This document shows positions 35,225-44,407 of a stretch of DNA of 64,000 bases, one piece after another. The position numbers were made by a program, and so were the translations under genes. Every line of letters starts with the position of its first letter. Position 1 is the stretch's first letter. The notes under the pieces are model-generated. The model had not been told where the DNA came from. It did not search any database and saw nothing but the letters and a program-made list of their open reading frames with translations. Source of the stretch: Candidatus Geocrenenecus sp. JGI 0000106-J15 (GTDB lineage Archaea > Thermoproteota > Nitrososphaeria_A > Caldarchaeales > Wolframiiraptoraceae); contig ASPF01000004.1 in assembly GCA_000405685.1 (NCBI GenBank), positions 1 through 64,000 of the forward strand. The letters are read 5' to 3'.

Positions 35225-36592
35225 ATGCCTGTGGACTGGTCTAGTTTATGGAAGAAAGAAGATTGGTGGGCAGTCTGGGTTGGCTTCATAATAATCCTCA
35301 TAGGTCTAGTAGCTGCCGCAGCAACGGGATGGACGGCACAACCATTCCTACAACCATGGACAGGATGGTATCTAAATATCGAAAAGCTAGCTATAGATGC
35401 TCAACATGGGCTTGGATGGATAGCAGTCTTCATCTTTACATTGATTCTAACATTGATAGGGGTATGCGCTATCGAGGGAAGATTCGTTAAAGAATACATC
35501 CCAGGATACCTAGTAATGTTCATCCTTGCATGGATAGCGGTTGCAATTGGAGCAGAACCAACAGTTATTAAGAAGTACGGACTTGAATATCCGTTGTGGG
35601 CATTATTAGTGGGTCTACTTATTAGCAATACTGTCGGTGTCCCGAAATGGCTTAAACCAGCTGTCAGAACAGAATTCTTCATAAAAATAGGTCTGGTAAT
35701 CTATGGTTTAACCGTAATATTTACAAATCTCATTGTAGCAGGAGCTATCGCAGTAGTCCAAGCATTAATAAACGTTCTTGTAATATGGTATGTTGCATTC
35801 TACATCTGTAGAGGCTTTGGACTGGACAGAGAGTTCTCTACTATAATGGCTACAGGAGTATCCATCTGTGGTGTATCGGCAGCGATTGCTGCTGGAGGAG
35901 CAGTTAAAGGAGATCCAAAATACATTAGTTACACGATCTCGTTGGTCTTAATAACCGCTATACCCATGCTTATCGGAATACCCTATGCAGTAAAGGCCTT
36001 AGCGCCGTATATAGGTCAATACTGGCCTCATGTTGGAGGAGCATGGATTGGAGCAACCATAGATACCACTCCTGCCGTACTAGCAGCCGGCGCATTTCTG
36101 GGAGATAAGCCTGGACTTGTTGCTGGAGTAGTCAAGATGTCTCAGAATGTCTTAATCGGATTTGTAGCATTTATTCTAGCAGTAGCATGGGTGTACAGAG
36201 TTGAGAAGAAGCCTGAGGAGAGAGTTAGCCCAATGGAGGTCTGGTATAGATTCCCCAAGTTTATTCTAGGATTTATCTTAGCGAGCATAGTTGTGACAAT
36301 GGTGGTGGCGTGGATATCTGGAGTATTTGGTGTACCTTTAGACGTGGCAAATACCAAGTATGCTAAACCATATTGGTGGGGAATAGTGGACAAATACAGA
36401 GGTGTTATATTCTTTCCATTGGCTTTCGTCGGTATTGGCCTTGATACTAGGTTTAAAGAATTAGTGGCTATAGGCAGGGGTAGACCTGCTGTTGCATATG
36501 TGATCGCTCAATGTATTAACATAGTCTTCTCGCTATTCCTAGTATGGCTGCTCTGGGGAGGAGTATTCTACACACCGCCACTAGCCGATTAA
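35225..36592 (+). CDS. YeiH-family (UPF0324/PSE) transporter
   Basis: Polytopic protein, about 455 residues from ATG 35225 (a TTG at 35201 is also in frame), with 11-13 hydrophobic segments. Family marks are the GYSIxxxTVGVPxW-type LISNTVGVPKWL, ATGVSICGVSAAIAAGGAV, GAWIGATIDTTPAVLAAG and VVKMSQNVLIGFVAF. This family is described as putative sulfate or sulfite exporters and is common in sulfur-oxyanion metabolisers. Its length exceeds the usual 340 residues by extra N-terminal helices. Link to dsrAB by the shared promoter element suggests export or balance of sulfur oxyanions, an inference. Confidence 0.85.
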   Translation: MPVDWSSLWKKEDWWAVWVGFIIILIGLVAAAATGWTAQPFLQPWTGWYLNIEKLAIDAQHGLGWIAVFIFTLILTLIGVCAIEGRFVKEYIPGYLVMFILAWIAVAIGAEPTVIKKYGLEYPLWALLVGLLISNTVGVPKWLKPAVRTEFFIKIGLVIYGLTVIFTNLIVAGAIAVVQALINVLVIWYVAFYICRGFGLDREFSTIMATGVSICGVSAAIAAGGAVKGDPKYISYTISLVLITAIPMLIGIPYAVKALAPYIGQYWPHVGGAWIGATIDTTPAVLAAGAFLGDKPGLVAGVVKMSQNVLIGFVAFILAVAWVYRVEKKPEERVSPMEVWYRFPKFILGFILASIVVTMVVAWISGVFGVPLDVANTKYAKPYWWGIVDKYRGVIFFPLAFVGIGLDTRFKELVAIGRGRPAVAYVIAQCINIVFSLFLVWLLWGGVFYTPPLAD

Positions 36593-36676
36593 ATCCACAA
36601 AACACTCCCTCTTCTTTTTTTAAGTAGGAGTAATTTAAGTAGAGAATAGTTGAGATTCTTATCTTGTGAAGGAATA

Positions 36677-37444
36677 TTAGCTTGATGTCTGTAAGCCTCT
36701 TAAATACAGGATTGTGCTTAGAGCATTTGTAGATAGGTGACCTGTCAACGCTGATGTGAGCCTGTAACCGTTTCTTATCGTTAAGAAGCCGAAGAGGAAG
36801 CCAAAGATAAACATTGGAAGTATCCCTGCAAGTATTCCTCTATACCAGTGAAGCAATGAAAACAGAATTGTTTGAAGAAGATTCACAATCCATAGATTCT
36901 TAAACATCTTTTTTAAGATGTTTATAGAGTATCCTCTAAAATATGTTTCTTCGATAACGCTCGGTATAACCGTCATGTAGAATGCATAGACCCATGGATT
37001 AAGCATGTATGCAAATTCTAATGCTTTACCCATAGGTATGATGTATCCAAATAGGATATTGAATGTTACTTCTTCAACCCTACCTGGCATAAACTGAATG
37101 AAGAATAGAGAAAGTATCCAAGTCACGAGAATATAGAATAATGCGAAGACACCTCCAGCAAGGATCTCGTTCAACATTAATCTTAAACCTGAGCTCAAAC
37201 CTATGTCTCTCAGGCCCATCCTCGACCTAACAATAATCAACATCATCGTAAATAGAATAGAGAAGTATTTGAGAGACTGACCAATGTAGAACTCAAACTC
37301 ACTTGGTGGAGTAAAGAATCTCTCTGGACCAGCGATTAAAAGCCAAGGTAATCTGATAAACAACATGACTAGAATAGGTGTAAGCCAAAACCAGACCAGC
37401 AGTCTCTTCTCATTTAGAATCAATTCAGAGAGAAGATAGAACAC
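36677..37444 (-). CDS. CPBP-family (CAAX-type) intramembrane protease
   Basis: A 255-residue polytopic membrane protein. The CPBP motif EETYFRGYSINIL (E-E-x3-R) is present, followed by LFSLLHWYRG with the second motif's His and a third in ALTGHLSTNAL. These are intramembrane metal-type or glutamate proteases; in archaea most are uncharacterised. It ends convergently with the YeiH transporter. Confidence 0.85.
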   Translation of the reverse strand: MFYLLSELILNEKRLLVWFWLTPILVMLFIRLPWLLIAGPERFFTPPSEFEFYIGQSLKYFSILFTMMLIIVRSRMGLRDIGLSSGLRLMLNEILAGGVFALFYILVTWILSLFFIQFMPGRVEEVTFNILFGYIIPMGKALEFAYMLNPWVYAFYMTVIPSVIEETYFRGYSINILKKMFKNLWIVNLLQTILFSLLHWYRGILAGILPMFIFGFLFGFLTIRNGYRLTSALTGHLSTNALSTILYLRGLQTSS

Positions 37445-37547
37445 GAAAATAATAATTTTTCCTACGTTTCCTCCTTATGCTCCTGCTCTCCGAAGCTACC
37501 TAAAATACTCATTGTTATATTTAGAAACCATGTGGGAATTAAATGAA

Positions 37548-37570
37548 TTTTTCCATGAAAATATTTTTAA
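37548..37570 (+). promoter_or_regulatory. Promoter of the TerC gene with shared TTTTTCCAT element
   Basis: TTTTTCCAT at 37548-37556 then GAAAATATTTTTAA at 37557-37570, the TATA box. The 9-mer ends 46 nt before ATG 37602. This places it at the same distance as in dsrA and YeiH, and argues that ATG 37602, not ATG 37512, is the start of the TerC gene. Confidence 0.4.
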
Positions 37571-37601
37571 TTTGCTGAGTATTTTTTCGGTTGAAGTATG
37601 T

Positions 37602-38588
37602 ATGGTTGAAGCTGCAACTGTTCCTTCTCATCATATCGAGATACAAGTCCCATTTTGGTTCTGGGAACTATACCATGCAGTAATCATAATCTTCATATTA
37701 ATAGACTTGCTAGCAGGAGTTAGAAGGAAACATGCGATGACCTATAAGGAGGCTGGAGCATGGTCTGCTTTATGGATAGCTGTTGGACTTGCATGGGGAA
37801 TATTTGTATACTGGTTCACAGGCCCTGAAAAAGGGTTAGATGCTTTAGGATTATATTATGCAGCGTTCCTTGTTGAGAAAGCTTTAAGCATGGATAACTT
37901 ATTTGTCTTCGCTATAATCTTCAGCTACTTCTCAGTTCCATTGAGGGTGCAACCAATAGTACTATATGTGGGTATAATTACAGCAATAATACTCAGAGCT
38001 ACATTCATAGCAGGCGGGTTATGGCTTATCGAGCAATTCCACTGGACTGTATACATCTTCGGAGCAGTCTTAATATACTCGGGATACAAACTGTTAAGAG
38101 CTGGAGAAGTAAAAGTAGACCCATCTAGAAACCCTGTTGTAAGAATGGCGCGGAGATTCTTCCCTATAGCTGATTATTATGATGGCGCTAAATTCATCGT
38201 CCGCTCAAAACAAAGTGGAAAACTGTTATTTACTCCACTTATACTTACACTTCTCGCAATTGAGACCTCTGATGTTATATTTGCATTTGATTCTGTCCCA
38301 GCTGTGATAGCTATTACGATGAACTTCTTCCTAGCATATACTTCTAACATTTCTGCGATCCTTGGGCTGAGAGCATTATACTTCCTCATAGCAATCACGA
38401 TGTTTAGATTTAAGTATGTTGGTCCAGCTCTAGCAGGAATACTAGTATTCTTAGGAATTAAACTACTTGCTACACAGTTTATCACCATACCACTATGGCT
38501 ATCAATATCAATAGTATTCACAGTCCTAGGAGCAGGAATAATCCTCTCTATAATAAGAAAAGAAGTAAAGAAAGAAATCGAGGGATAA
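37602..38588 (+). CDS. TerC/Alx-family membrane protein
   Basis: Integral membrane protein, 328 residues from ATG 37602, with about eight to nine helices and the family motifs EKALSMDNLFVFAIIFSYF and EIETSDVIFAFDSVPAVIAI-type (ETSDVIFAFDSVPAVIAI), whose acidic residues sit in the membrane. TerC proteins are implicated in tellurite resistance, metal export (Mn2+) and pH response. An ATG at 37512 extends the frame with a segment that is hydrophobic and contains the promoter element, so I prefer 37602. Confidence 0.85.
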   Translation: MVEAATVPSHHIEIQVPFWFWELYHAVIIIFILIDLLAGVRRKHAMTYKEAGAWSALWIAVGLAWGIFVYWFTGPEKGLDALGLYYAAFLVEKALSMDNLFVFAIIFSYFSVPLRVQPIVLYVGIITAIILRATFIAGGLWLIEQFHWTVYIFGAVLIYSGYKLLRAGEVKVDPSRNPVVRMARRFFPIADYYDGAKFIVRSKQSGKLLFTPLILTLLAIETSDVIFAFDSVPAVIAITMNFFLAYTSNISAILGLRALYFLIAITMFRFKYVGPALAGILVFLGIKLLATQFITIPLWLSISIVFTVLGAGIILSIIRKEVKKEIEG

Positions 38589-38666
38589 AATATAAGTAAA
38601 ACTAAGAAGCTTTAACACCTACAAAATTTATAGCATAAAGGTATAGAATAATAGAGTAGGCCATAT

Positions 38667-38792
38667 GCGGGGGTAGCCGAGCCAGGTCAAAGGCGCAGGG
38701 CTCAGGCTCCACCTAATAGTGGATGAGAGCCCCTGAACACATCCAGTGGGGAATCCCATAGGGGTTCGTGGGTTCAAATCCCACCCCCCGCA
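38667..38792 (+). tRNA. tRNA-Leu (CAG) with two insertions
   Basis: Acceptor GCGGGGG pairs with CCCCCGC, D-arm GCC...GGC, T-arm GTGGG TTCAAAT CCCAC. The anticodon stem is CAGGG/CCCTG with loop CT-CAG-G, so the anticodon is CAG (Leu). About 23 nt after G37 (CTCCAC...GAGAG) look like a canonical 37/38 intron. The gene is 126 nt; removing that intron leaves 103, and the stretch after CCCTG, before the variable stem TCCC/GGGG, has about 16-17 extra bases (AACACATCCAGTGGGGA), which suggests a second intron. Anticodon is judged by hand. Confidence 0.85.
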
Positions 38793-38988
38793 TTACAAGC
38801 CCTTATCTAGAATTAGGTAAGCTATTGGTAGCCTTGAGGAATGTTGTTAAAAATTATACTTGTTTATGAACATGTATATACCTTCCCTGTTGAGAATTAT
38901 TACAAGTTATTATACAGAAATTTTTCTATCAATGCTTTACAAAGAGAAAAACCTATAAGTTAAGTAAAAACATTTTCTAGAGGTTGAT

Positions 38989-39078
38989 GGGCCGGTAGTC
39001 TAGAGGCTATGACGCCGCCCTTACAGAATATTATCGGGGAGACGGCGGAGGTCGTGGGTTCGATTCCCACCCGGCCCA
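38989..39078 (+). tRNA. tRNA-Val (TAC) with anticodon-loop intron
   Basis: Acceptor GGGCCGG/CCGGCCC, T-arm GTGGG TTCGATT CCCAC. The anticodon stem CCGCC/GGCGG gives loop C-T-TAC-A then a 17-nt insertion (GAATATTATCGGGGAGA) before C38. The mature tRNA would be 73 nt. The anticodon TAC reads valine. No CCA is encoded. Confidence 0.9.
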
Positions 39079-39215
39079 TTCTTCATCTTACATCTTGATA
39101 AATGGTCGATGTCTCTAAAAGAGACCCGTTACTAAAATTTTTATTATCATCCATTGATGCAGAGAGTAGTTCTAAAGCTTTCTTCCACCTTCACCTATAG
39201 TTTTTGACTTTTATC

Positions 39216-39296
39216 CTAGATCTTCTCTTCAAGGAGACCATACGATCTACTGATTGCTCCATCTGCACCATCCACGCATATCTTTGGCTTGCCTAC
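39216..39296 (-). pseudogene. Possible remnant of a FAD-dependent oxidoreductase
   Basis: On the minus strand between a stop and TAG a 26-codon frame reads V-G-K-P-K-I-C-V-D-G-A-D-G-A-I-S-R-S-Y-G-L and on. V-x-GADGxxSxxR-type stretches occur in FAD-binding reductases such as geranylgeranyl reductase. No start codon and no further match are present. A weak call. The rest of 39079-39357 shows no gene. Confidence 0.2.
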
Positions 39297-39357
39297 TTGT
39301 TACATCTTACCGGCAGCAAATTCATTCTAGTAAATTAACCTAGAAAAAGAAAATCTT

Positions 39358-40896
39358 TTAGCAGGCTTCAATAGTTGAGGGAGGTTTTGAAGATACTGCA
39401 TAAGTTACCATAGTGACATTGGAAACTTCACTAGTGATTCTCCGACTGATTCTATCAATTATATCGTAGTCTATTCTATGCCAATCTGCAGTCATACCGT
39501 CGATACTCTCAACAATCCTGATCGTTACTATGTATCCTTCTATTCTATCATCACCCATTACACCTACCCACTTATCATCTCCAACTACTGCGAACGCTTG
39601 CCATACATTATCATAGATTCCTGACTTTGATAATTCTTCTTCAACTATGGCTGAAGCTTCTCTACATATCTTAAGCTTCTCATCGTTTACCTCGCCAATT
39701 ATCCTTACTGCTAGTCCAGGTCCAGGGAATGGATGTCTAGCCCAGATCTCTCTAGGTATACCTAATTTTTTAGCTATTATTCTCACTTCATCTTTGTAGA
39801 AGTCTCTCAGAGGCTCAAGAATTTTGAGAGAGATCTTCTCAGGTAACCCTCCAACATTATGATGAGATTTTATTAATGCTGAGTGTCTGCTGGTTCTCCC
39901 ACTCTCTACTCTGTCAGGATATATCGTTCCTTGAGCAAGCCATTTAACATTCTCTATCTTAGATGAAACTTCTTCGAGAATTTTTATGAATTCTTCTCCA
40001 ATAATCTTCCTCTTTGTTTCAGGATCTCTCACATCTTTAAGCCTTTCCAGGAATCTATCTGCTGCATCTACGATAATTAAATTCTTAATCTCGAGATTCT
40101 TTAAAATATTTTCTACATTTTCTTTCTCGTTCTTCCTCAAGAGACCAGTATCAATAAATATACTGTAAAGTCTTTCACCAACTGCATTAGAGACTAATAC
40201 AGCTGTTGTAACTGAATCTACTCCACCACTTACTGCACAGATTACTCTCTCATTTTCTCCTACAGTATTTCTTATTTCTTCAATTATTCTTGATATCTGG
40301 TCTCCAGGATTCCACCAAGGGTTTATCTTACATATCTTTCTTAAGAAATTCTCCAAGATCTTTGATCCATATTCTGTATGAGAGACTTCTGGATGGAATT
40401 GGGTTGAATAAAATCTCTTACCATCAGTTATTGATGTTATAATGTTTTTCTCGCCTATACTTGTAATAATCCATCCTTCAGGAGGCTTGATAACTGTATC
40501 CCAATGGCTCATCCACACCCAGAAGCTATCGGGTAATCCTTGAAAGATCTCATCTTCATGAATAATCCTTACTTTAGTTCTACCATATTCTCTAGAACAT
40601 TCTTTTACTATTTCTCCCCCGAATTCTTTAGCTAATAGATGATGGCCGTAGCATATTCCGAGGATAGGTATGTCAAGTTTACGGAGATGATTAAAGTCAA
40701 CTGTTAGAGCATCGGCTTCTAAAACTGTTTTAGGCCCCCCTGACAATATTACTCCACCGACATCTTTCTTCTCTAAAGCTTCTTGTAGATCTTCTGGCTC
40801 TACTATCTCTGAATAGACTCCAAGCTCTCTAACTCTTCTCGCTATAAGGTGAGTATACTGTCCACCAAAGTCTACGACAACTATTTTTAACCCCAT
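39358..40896 (-). CDS. guaA: GMP synthase (glutamine-hydrolysing), two domains in one chain
   Basis: Converts XMP to GMP. 512 residues, with the amidotransferase Cys in GICYGHHLLAKEFGG and its His in FHPEVSHTE, the ATP pyrophosphatase loop AVSGGVDSVTTAVLVS, and the C-terminal dimerisation domain ending SKPPSTIEA. In many archaea the two domains are separate genes; here they are fused in the bacterial/eukaryotic manner. Marked by RHPFPGPGLAVR. It stands alone. Confidence 0.95.
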   Translation of the reverse strand: MGLKIVVVDFGGQYTHLIARRVRELGVYSEIVEPEDLQEALEKKDVGGVILSGGPKTVLEADALTVDFNHLRKLDIPILGICYGHHLLAKEFGGEIVKECSREYGRTKVRIIHEDEIFQGLPDSFWVWMSHWDTVIKPPEGWIITSIGEKNIITSITDGKRFYSTQFHPEVSHTEYGSKILENFLRKICKINPWWNPGDQISRIIEEIRNTVGENERVICAVSGGVDSVTTAVLVSNAVGERLYSIFIDTGLLRKNEKENVENILKNLEIKNLIIVDAADRFLERLKDVRDPETKRKIIGEEFIKILEEVSSKIENVKWLAQGTIYPDRVESGRTSRHSALIKSHHNVGGLPEKISLKILEPLRDFYKDEVRIIAKKLGIPREIWARHPFPGPGLAVRIIGEVNDEKLKICREASAIVEEELSKSGIYDNVWQAFAVVGDDKWVGVMGDDRIEGYIVTIRIVESIDGMTADWHRIDYDIIDRISRRITSEVSNVTMVTYAVSSKPPSTIEAC

Positions 40897-41129
40897 TATC
40901 TCTAGACAATGTAATGTAAAAGAATCTTATAATCTAAACCTTGTATTTTTTACCGACTCTCATAACATGGAGCAAGTAATACCCTGGGTTTAAGATTCAA
41001 AAACTATTCTCCCAATATTATATAAATTATTATTCGATTGAAAAATTTTCAAGTGGAGTTAGATAGATGATCAGGATACCGCTCGTTTTTAGTAGCCTGT
41101 GATAAAGTTTTTTAATTGTTTAAGTATCT

Positions 41130-42539
41130 TTGAGTAGGATGAACGACAAGGAGAAAATCCTACTGCTCTTCTTAATGATATCTATCCTTACTCTATCTTT
41201 CACTTACTCCATCTTAGAGGTTTCCGCTATCTCTCAGCCTCACTATCTTACTACTCCGAAGCTTACTCCAACGCACATTACAATCATCAACAATAGATTA
41301 GTCGTATACGATGCTGTAGAAAACAATCTAATATTTATAAGTAAAGTAGACGAATCCATAAAGATCTTAAAAGCTCCAAGAGATGTTACCGATATCACAA
41401 CATCAGGTGAAAAGATCTTTATGGCTACTTCAACAAATAGTAAACTATATGTATATAGTTTAATGGAAGAAGATATTAGAGAAATAGAATTACCTAGTGT
41501 TCCAGGCGACCTAGATTCTTCATCTCAGTACTTGACGGTTTCCTTACCTGATAAAGGCTTGATATTAGTATTTGACCCAGTTAGCTTAAATGAACTATCA
41601 AGAATAGAAATCGACGTTGACCATGGATCAAGAAAGATTTCCGTAGATGATGGCTTTCTTTATGTTGTGCAGTCCGATGGATATACGCTTGCGAAAATAG
41701 ACCTAAATAAAAATGAAAGACAATATCTAAGAATTGATGAAAGAATAATTGCTGTAAAAGCATTTAGTAATAACATATTGTTAGCATCCAGTGAGGATGG
41801 ATTATATAAAATCTCAAGAAATTTAAAGATTGAGAGAAGATGGAGCTTAAACAAAGGTAGTACAATCGATATAGGGTTACACATGCTGTCCGATGGGAGG
41901 ATAATATATGTTGCTAGAGCAACCTGGATTATTGGAGAGATCGATGGAGATAACATCAGAGAAGTACGAGTTGAAGGAAGAATATTTGACGATGTACTAG
42001 ATACTGATAGAATATGGTTTACTGAGATAAATACAGGAAAGATAGGATGGGTCTGGCTGTCCAGACCTCCTATAGTAAAGAGTATTGTAATTGAACCTCA
42101 GGGAGGAGGATCATTCAAAGCTTCTGCAAAGATACACGACCCAGATAATGAACTTGTCAAAGCGATACTAATCGTCATAGTTAAAAGTAAGATCCCATAT
42201 CTCATAGCAGATAATAGAACATACGATATGGAGTACATAGTAGATAGAGATATCCATGTATCTGAATTCTGGTTGAACCCAGGTGAAGAAGCAGAAGTAT
42301 ATGTTGTAGCAACTGACCAAGTCAATAATATTGGTACAAGTGAGAAGATCCCAGTCCAGTTTATAGAGGAGGAGACAAAGACAGTAACTTTCGCTACTCA
42401 GTCTACTACTTCTCCACCTCCGATTGAATTAACTGATCTATACCTAATCGCTAGCTCACTTATTCTACTCATACCGATCATTTTAGCGGTATTAGTCATG
42501 AAAACAAGAAAGAAAGTAAGAAAGAAGAGCAGAAGATAG
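41130..42539 (+). CDS. Secreted/membrane-anchored beta-propeller-like protein of unknown function
   Basis: A 469-residue protein of unknown role. The N-terminus is basic followed by a hydrophobic run (ILLLFLMISILTLSFTYSIL), a signal or anchor. The middle has repeated short beta-rich units, each ending in strands like LYVYSLME, LVYVARATW and RIWFTEINTGKIGWVWLS, resembling the propeller of Vgb/NHL-type streptogramin-lyase-like proteins. A beta-sandwich-like part (residues 315-420) and a C-terminal membrane helix (LIASSLILLIPIILAVLVM) with basic tail follow. So it is predicted outside the cell, anchored at both ends. Start TTG 41130 or ATG 41139. Confidence 0.6.
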   Translation: MSRMNDKEKILLLFLMISILTLSFTYSILEVSAISQPHYLTTPKLTPTHITIINNRLVVYDAVENNLIFISKVDESIKILKAPRDVTDITTSGEKIFMATSTNSKLYVYSLMEEDIREIELPSVPGDLDSSSQYLTVSLPDKGLILVFDPVSLNELSRIEIDVDHGSRKISVDDGFLYVVQSDGYTLAKIDLNKNERQYLRIDERIIAVKAFSNNILLASSEDGLYKISRNLKIERRWSLNKGSTIDIGLHMLSDGRIIYVARATWIIGEIDGDNIREVRVEGRIFDDVLDTDRIWFTEINTGKIGWVWLSRPPIVKSIVIEPQGGGSFKASAKIHDPDNELVKAILIVIVKSKIPYLIADNRTYDMEYIVDRDIHVSEFWLNPGEEAEVYVVATDQVNNIGTSEKIPVQFIEEETKTVTFATQSTTSPPPIELTDLYLIASSLILLIPIILAVLVMKTRKKVRKKSRR

Positions 42540-42605
42540 ACCTATATGAATTTCTTCAAGAAAAAAGAGAGAAGATATTTGAATATGTAAATTGCTTATT
42601 ATAGT

Positions 42606-44108
42606 TTATACTCCTCTCTTGTATAGCTGGATTACTATGTAGTTTACTAATAGCTCCGTGATACTTGGAGGCAGTGAGTTGAATACCTGGTTTATTAACG
42701 TCATCTCTCTAGGTAAGCCTTTATCCAGACCGAATGCTTCTAGCAGCTTCGGACCATATACTTCTAGATACTTTTCTGCATCCTTCATTAGTTTGCTAAG
42801 TGTTGGTATGTCCATCTCTCTAGGTGTTATCAAGCTCATTATCAGCCCTAAGCTTTCTATCACTCCTTCAACATCGCTTGGAGGAATCTTCTGCAACTCT
42901 GAAGTACATTCTTCCAAGTCCTTCAACATGTTGTCGACAATATTCTCGTGGATAGGTGTGAGTGTAAGATGTATGCTTGGAGGAATACCCATTTCTGATA
43001 TTCCTCTCTGAGCTAGGAAATACCATCCTTTCTTTATCATTTCGTCAGATAACCTAAATAGGTTAACCTTGTCTGATGTAAATGCAACTATGACTGTTGG
43101 GTCGCCCATAATGCTATAACCTATTTCTCCCAATCTTCTACATACTCTATTTCTAGCTGCTATTACCTTCTTAGCTAGCTCTATGTATCCTTTCTCTCCT
43201 AGGAAGTGTAGAACAGCCCATGCCGCTGCTAAGGGGCCTTCTGATCTAGATGATAAGACAGCAGGGTTTACAATCGGGTATCCAGGCCACTTCAAGTTTG
43301 CATACTGGGAAAACATCTTGTAGAATTCTCTCCTAAACAAGATCACTGACGATCCAATAGCAGAGTATGCATACTTATGTGGATCTAGAGAGATGGAGGA
43401 GACCCCTTCGATTCTAAAATCGTAGTCAGGTATATCTTCTCCTAGTTTCTTCATGAATGGTAAGATGAATCCTCCTACACATGCATCTACATGAAGCCAC
43501 ATATTCTTCTCTAGAGCGATCTCAGCTAACTCTTTAATTGGATCGATTGTACCAAATGGCCAGTTGGGTGCTGACCCTACGATTAACGCAGTGTTCTCTG
43601 TTATCGCCTCGTTAACCGAATCTACATCTACTCGATAGGTTTCATTATCTACTTTGACCCTCTTAACCCTTAGACCCATATATTCAGCAGCCTTATCATA
43701 ACATGGATGACCCGTAACAGGCATAACTATCTCTGGAAGCGTTATGAATCCTTTATCAAGTATGAATTTATCTCTTGCAGCTTTCACAGCGAGGAAAACA
43801 CTTTCTGTACCTCCAAAAGTATATGTTCCAACTACATGCTCATCTCCATTCATTAAAGATATTGCTACATCCACGATGTCTTTCTCCATTCTAATAGCGC
43901 TTGGAAACTCTGTGAAATCTAACATATTCTTATCCATGAATGCTCTAAAAGCTTCATATGCTATGTTCTTAAGTTCATCCAATCCAGTTTCAAATGCTAT
44001 AGTGAACAATCTCCCACTAAGAGGATCTGCATCATCAATAGAATATTCTCTTAACTTCCGGAAAATTTCATCTTTCCCAAGGGGCTCACTAAAAAGCTTC
44101 TTTCTCAT
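42606..44108 (-). CDS. PLP-dependent decarboxylase/sphingosine-1-phosphate lyase-like enzyme
   Basis: A 500-residue fold-type I enzyme of the group II decarboxylase/S1P lyase family. Marks: TFGGTESVFLAVKAARDK, VMPVTGHPCYDKAAEYM, LIVGSAPNWPFGTIDPI, LHVDACVGGFILPFMKK and the PLP lysine in SSISLDPHKYAYS. VDACVGGF with that spacing is more like S1P lyase than like glutamate decarboxylase. Archaeal relatives include MfnA-like enzymes and uncharacterised lyases; the substrate is unknown. No membrane helix is seen at the N-terminus, unlike eukaryotic S1P lyase. Confidence 0.85.
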   Translation of the reverse strand: MRKKLFSEPLGKDEIFRKLREYSIDDADPLSGRLFTIAFETGLDELKNIAYEAFRAFMDKNMLDFTEFPSAIRMEKDIVDVAISLMNGDEHVVGTYTFGGTESVFLAVKAARDKFILDKGFITLPEIVMPVTGHPCYDKAAEYMGLRVKRVKVDNETYRVDVDSVNEAITENTALIVGSAPNWPFGTIDPIKELAEIALEKNMWLHVDACVGGFILPFMKKLGEDIPDYDFRIEGVSSISLDPHKYAYSAIGSSVILFRREFYKMFSQYANLKWPGYPIVNPAVLSSRSEGPLAAAWAVLHFLGEKGYIELAKKVIAARNRVCRRLGEIGYSIMGDPTVIVAFTSDKVNLFRLSDEMIKKGWYFLAQRGISEMGIPPSIHLTLTPIHENIVDNMLKDLEECTSELQKIPPSDVEGVIESLGLIMSLITPREMDIPTLSKLMKDAEKYLEVYGPKLLEAFGLDKGLPREMTLINQVFNSLPPSITELLVNYIVIQLYKRGV

Positions 44109-44289
44109 AGTTTAACATCAGTTTTTTACAGGTTTTAAGCTTTTCCGCAATCCATTTATAGCCCTAAAGGAGAATGCTTACAGCCATATTCAGAAAGAAA
44201 AAGAGAAACTAGAGTTGCACAGCCCCCGGGAAATTCATATGTCTAACCTATAAAAACAAGAGCTAAGCTATTCAAAGAAATGTATTTAG

Positions 44290-44376
44290 TGGACCGGGCG
44301 GGATTTGAACCCGCGACCTCCCGCATTCCAGAGTATTGTACGCCAGGCGGGCGATCTCCCACTGATCTACCGGCCC
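44290..44376 (-). tRNA. tRNA-Ala (GGC) with anticodon-loop intron
   Basis: Read on the minus strand: acceptor GGGCCGG/CCGGTCC, D-arm GATC...GATC, T-arm GCGGG TTCAAAT CCCGC, anticodon stem CCCGC/GCGGG with loop C-T-GGC-G then about 15 extra bases (TACAATACTCTGGAA). The intron-free tRNA-Ala(TGC) at 50995 is 72 nt and matches in all other parts, so the intron length (87 minus 72) is 15. Anticodon GGC reads alanine. Confidence 0.9.
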
Positions 44377-44407
44377 ATTACTTAAAGATCTTAAAAGCTA
44401 TATTTAG

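Noticed and set aside
37512..37601. Start of the TerC gene at ATG 37512.
   Set aside because: The added 30 residues include the shared promoter element and TATA-like sequence; ATG 37602 fits the family length and the spacing found at dsrA.
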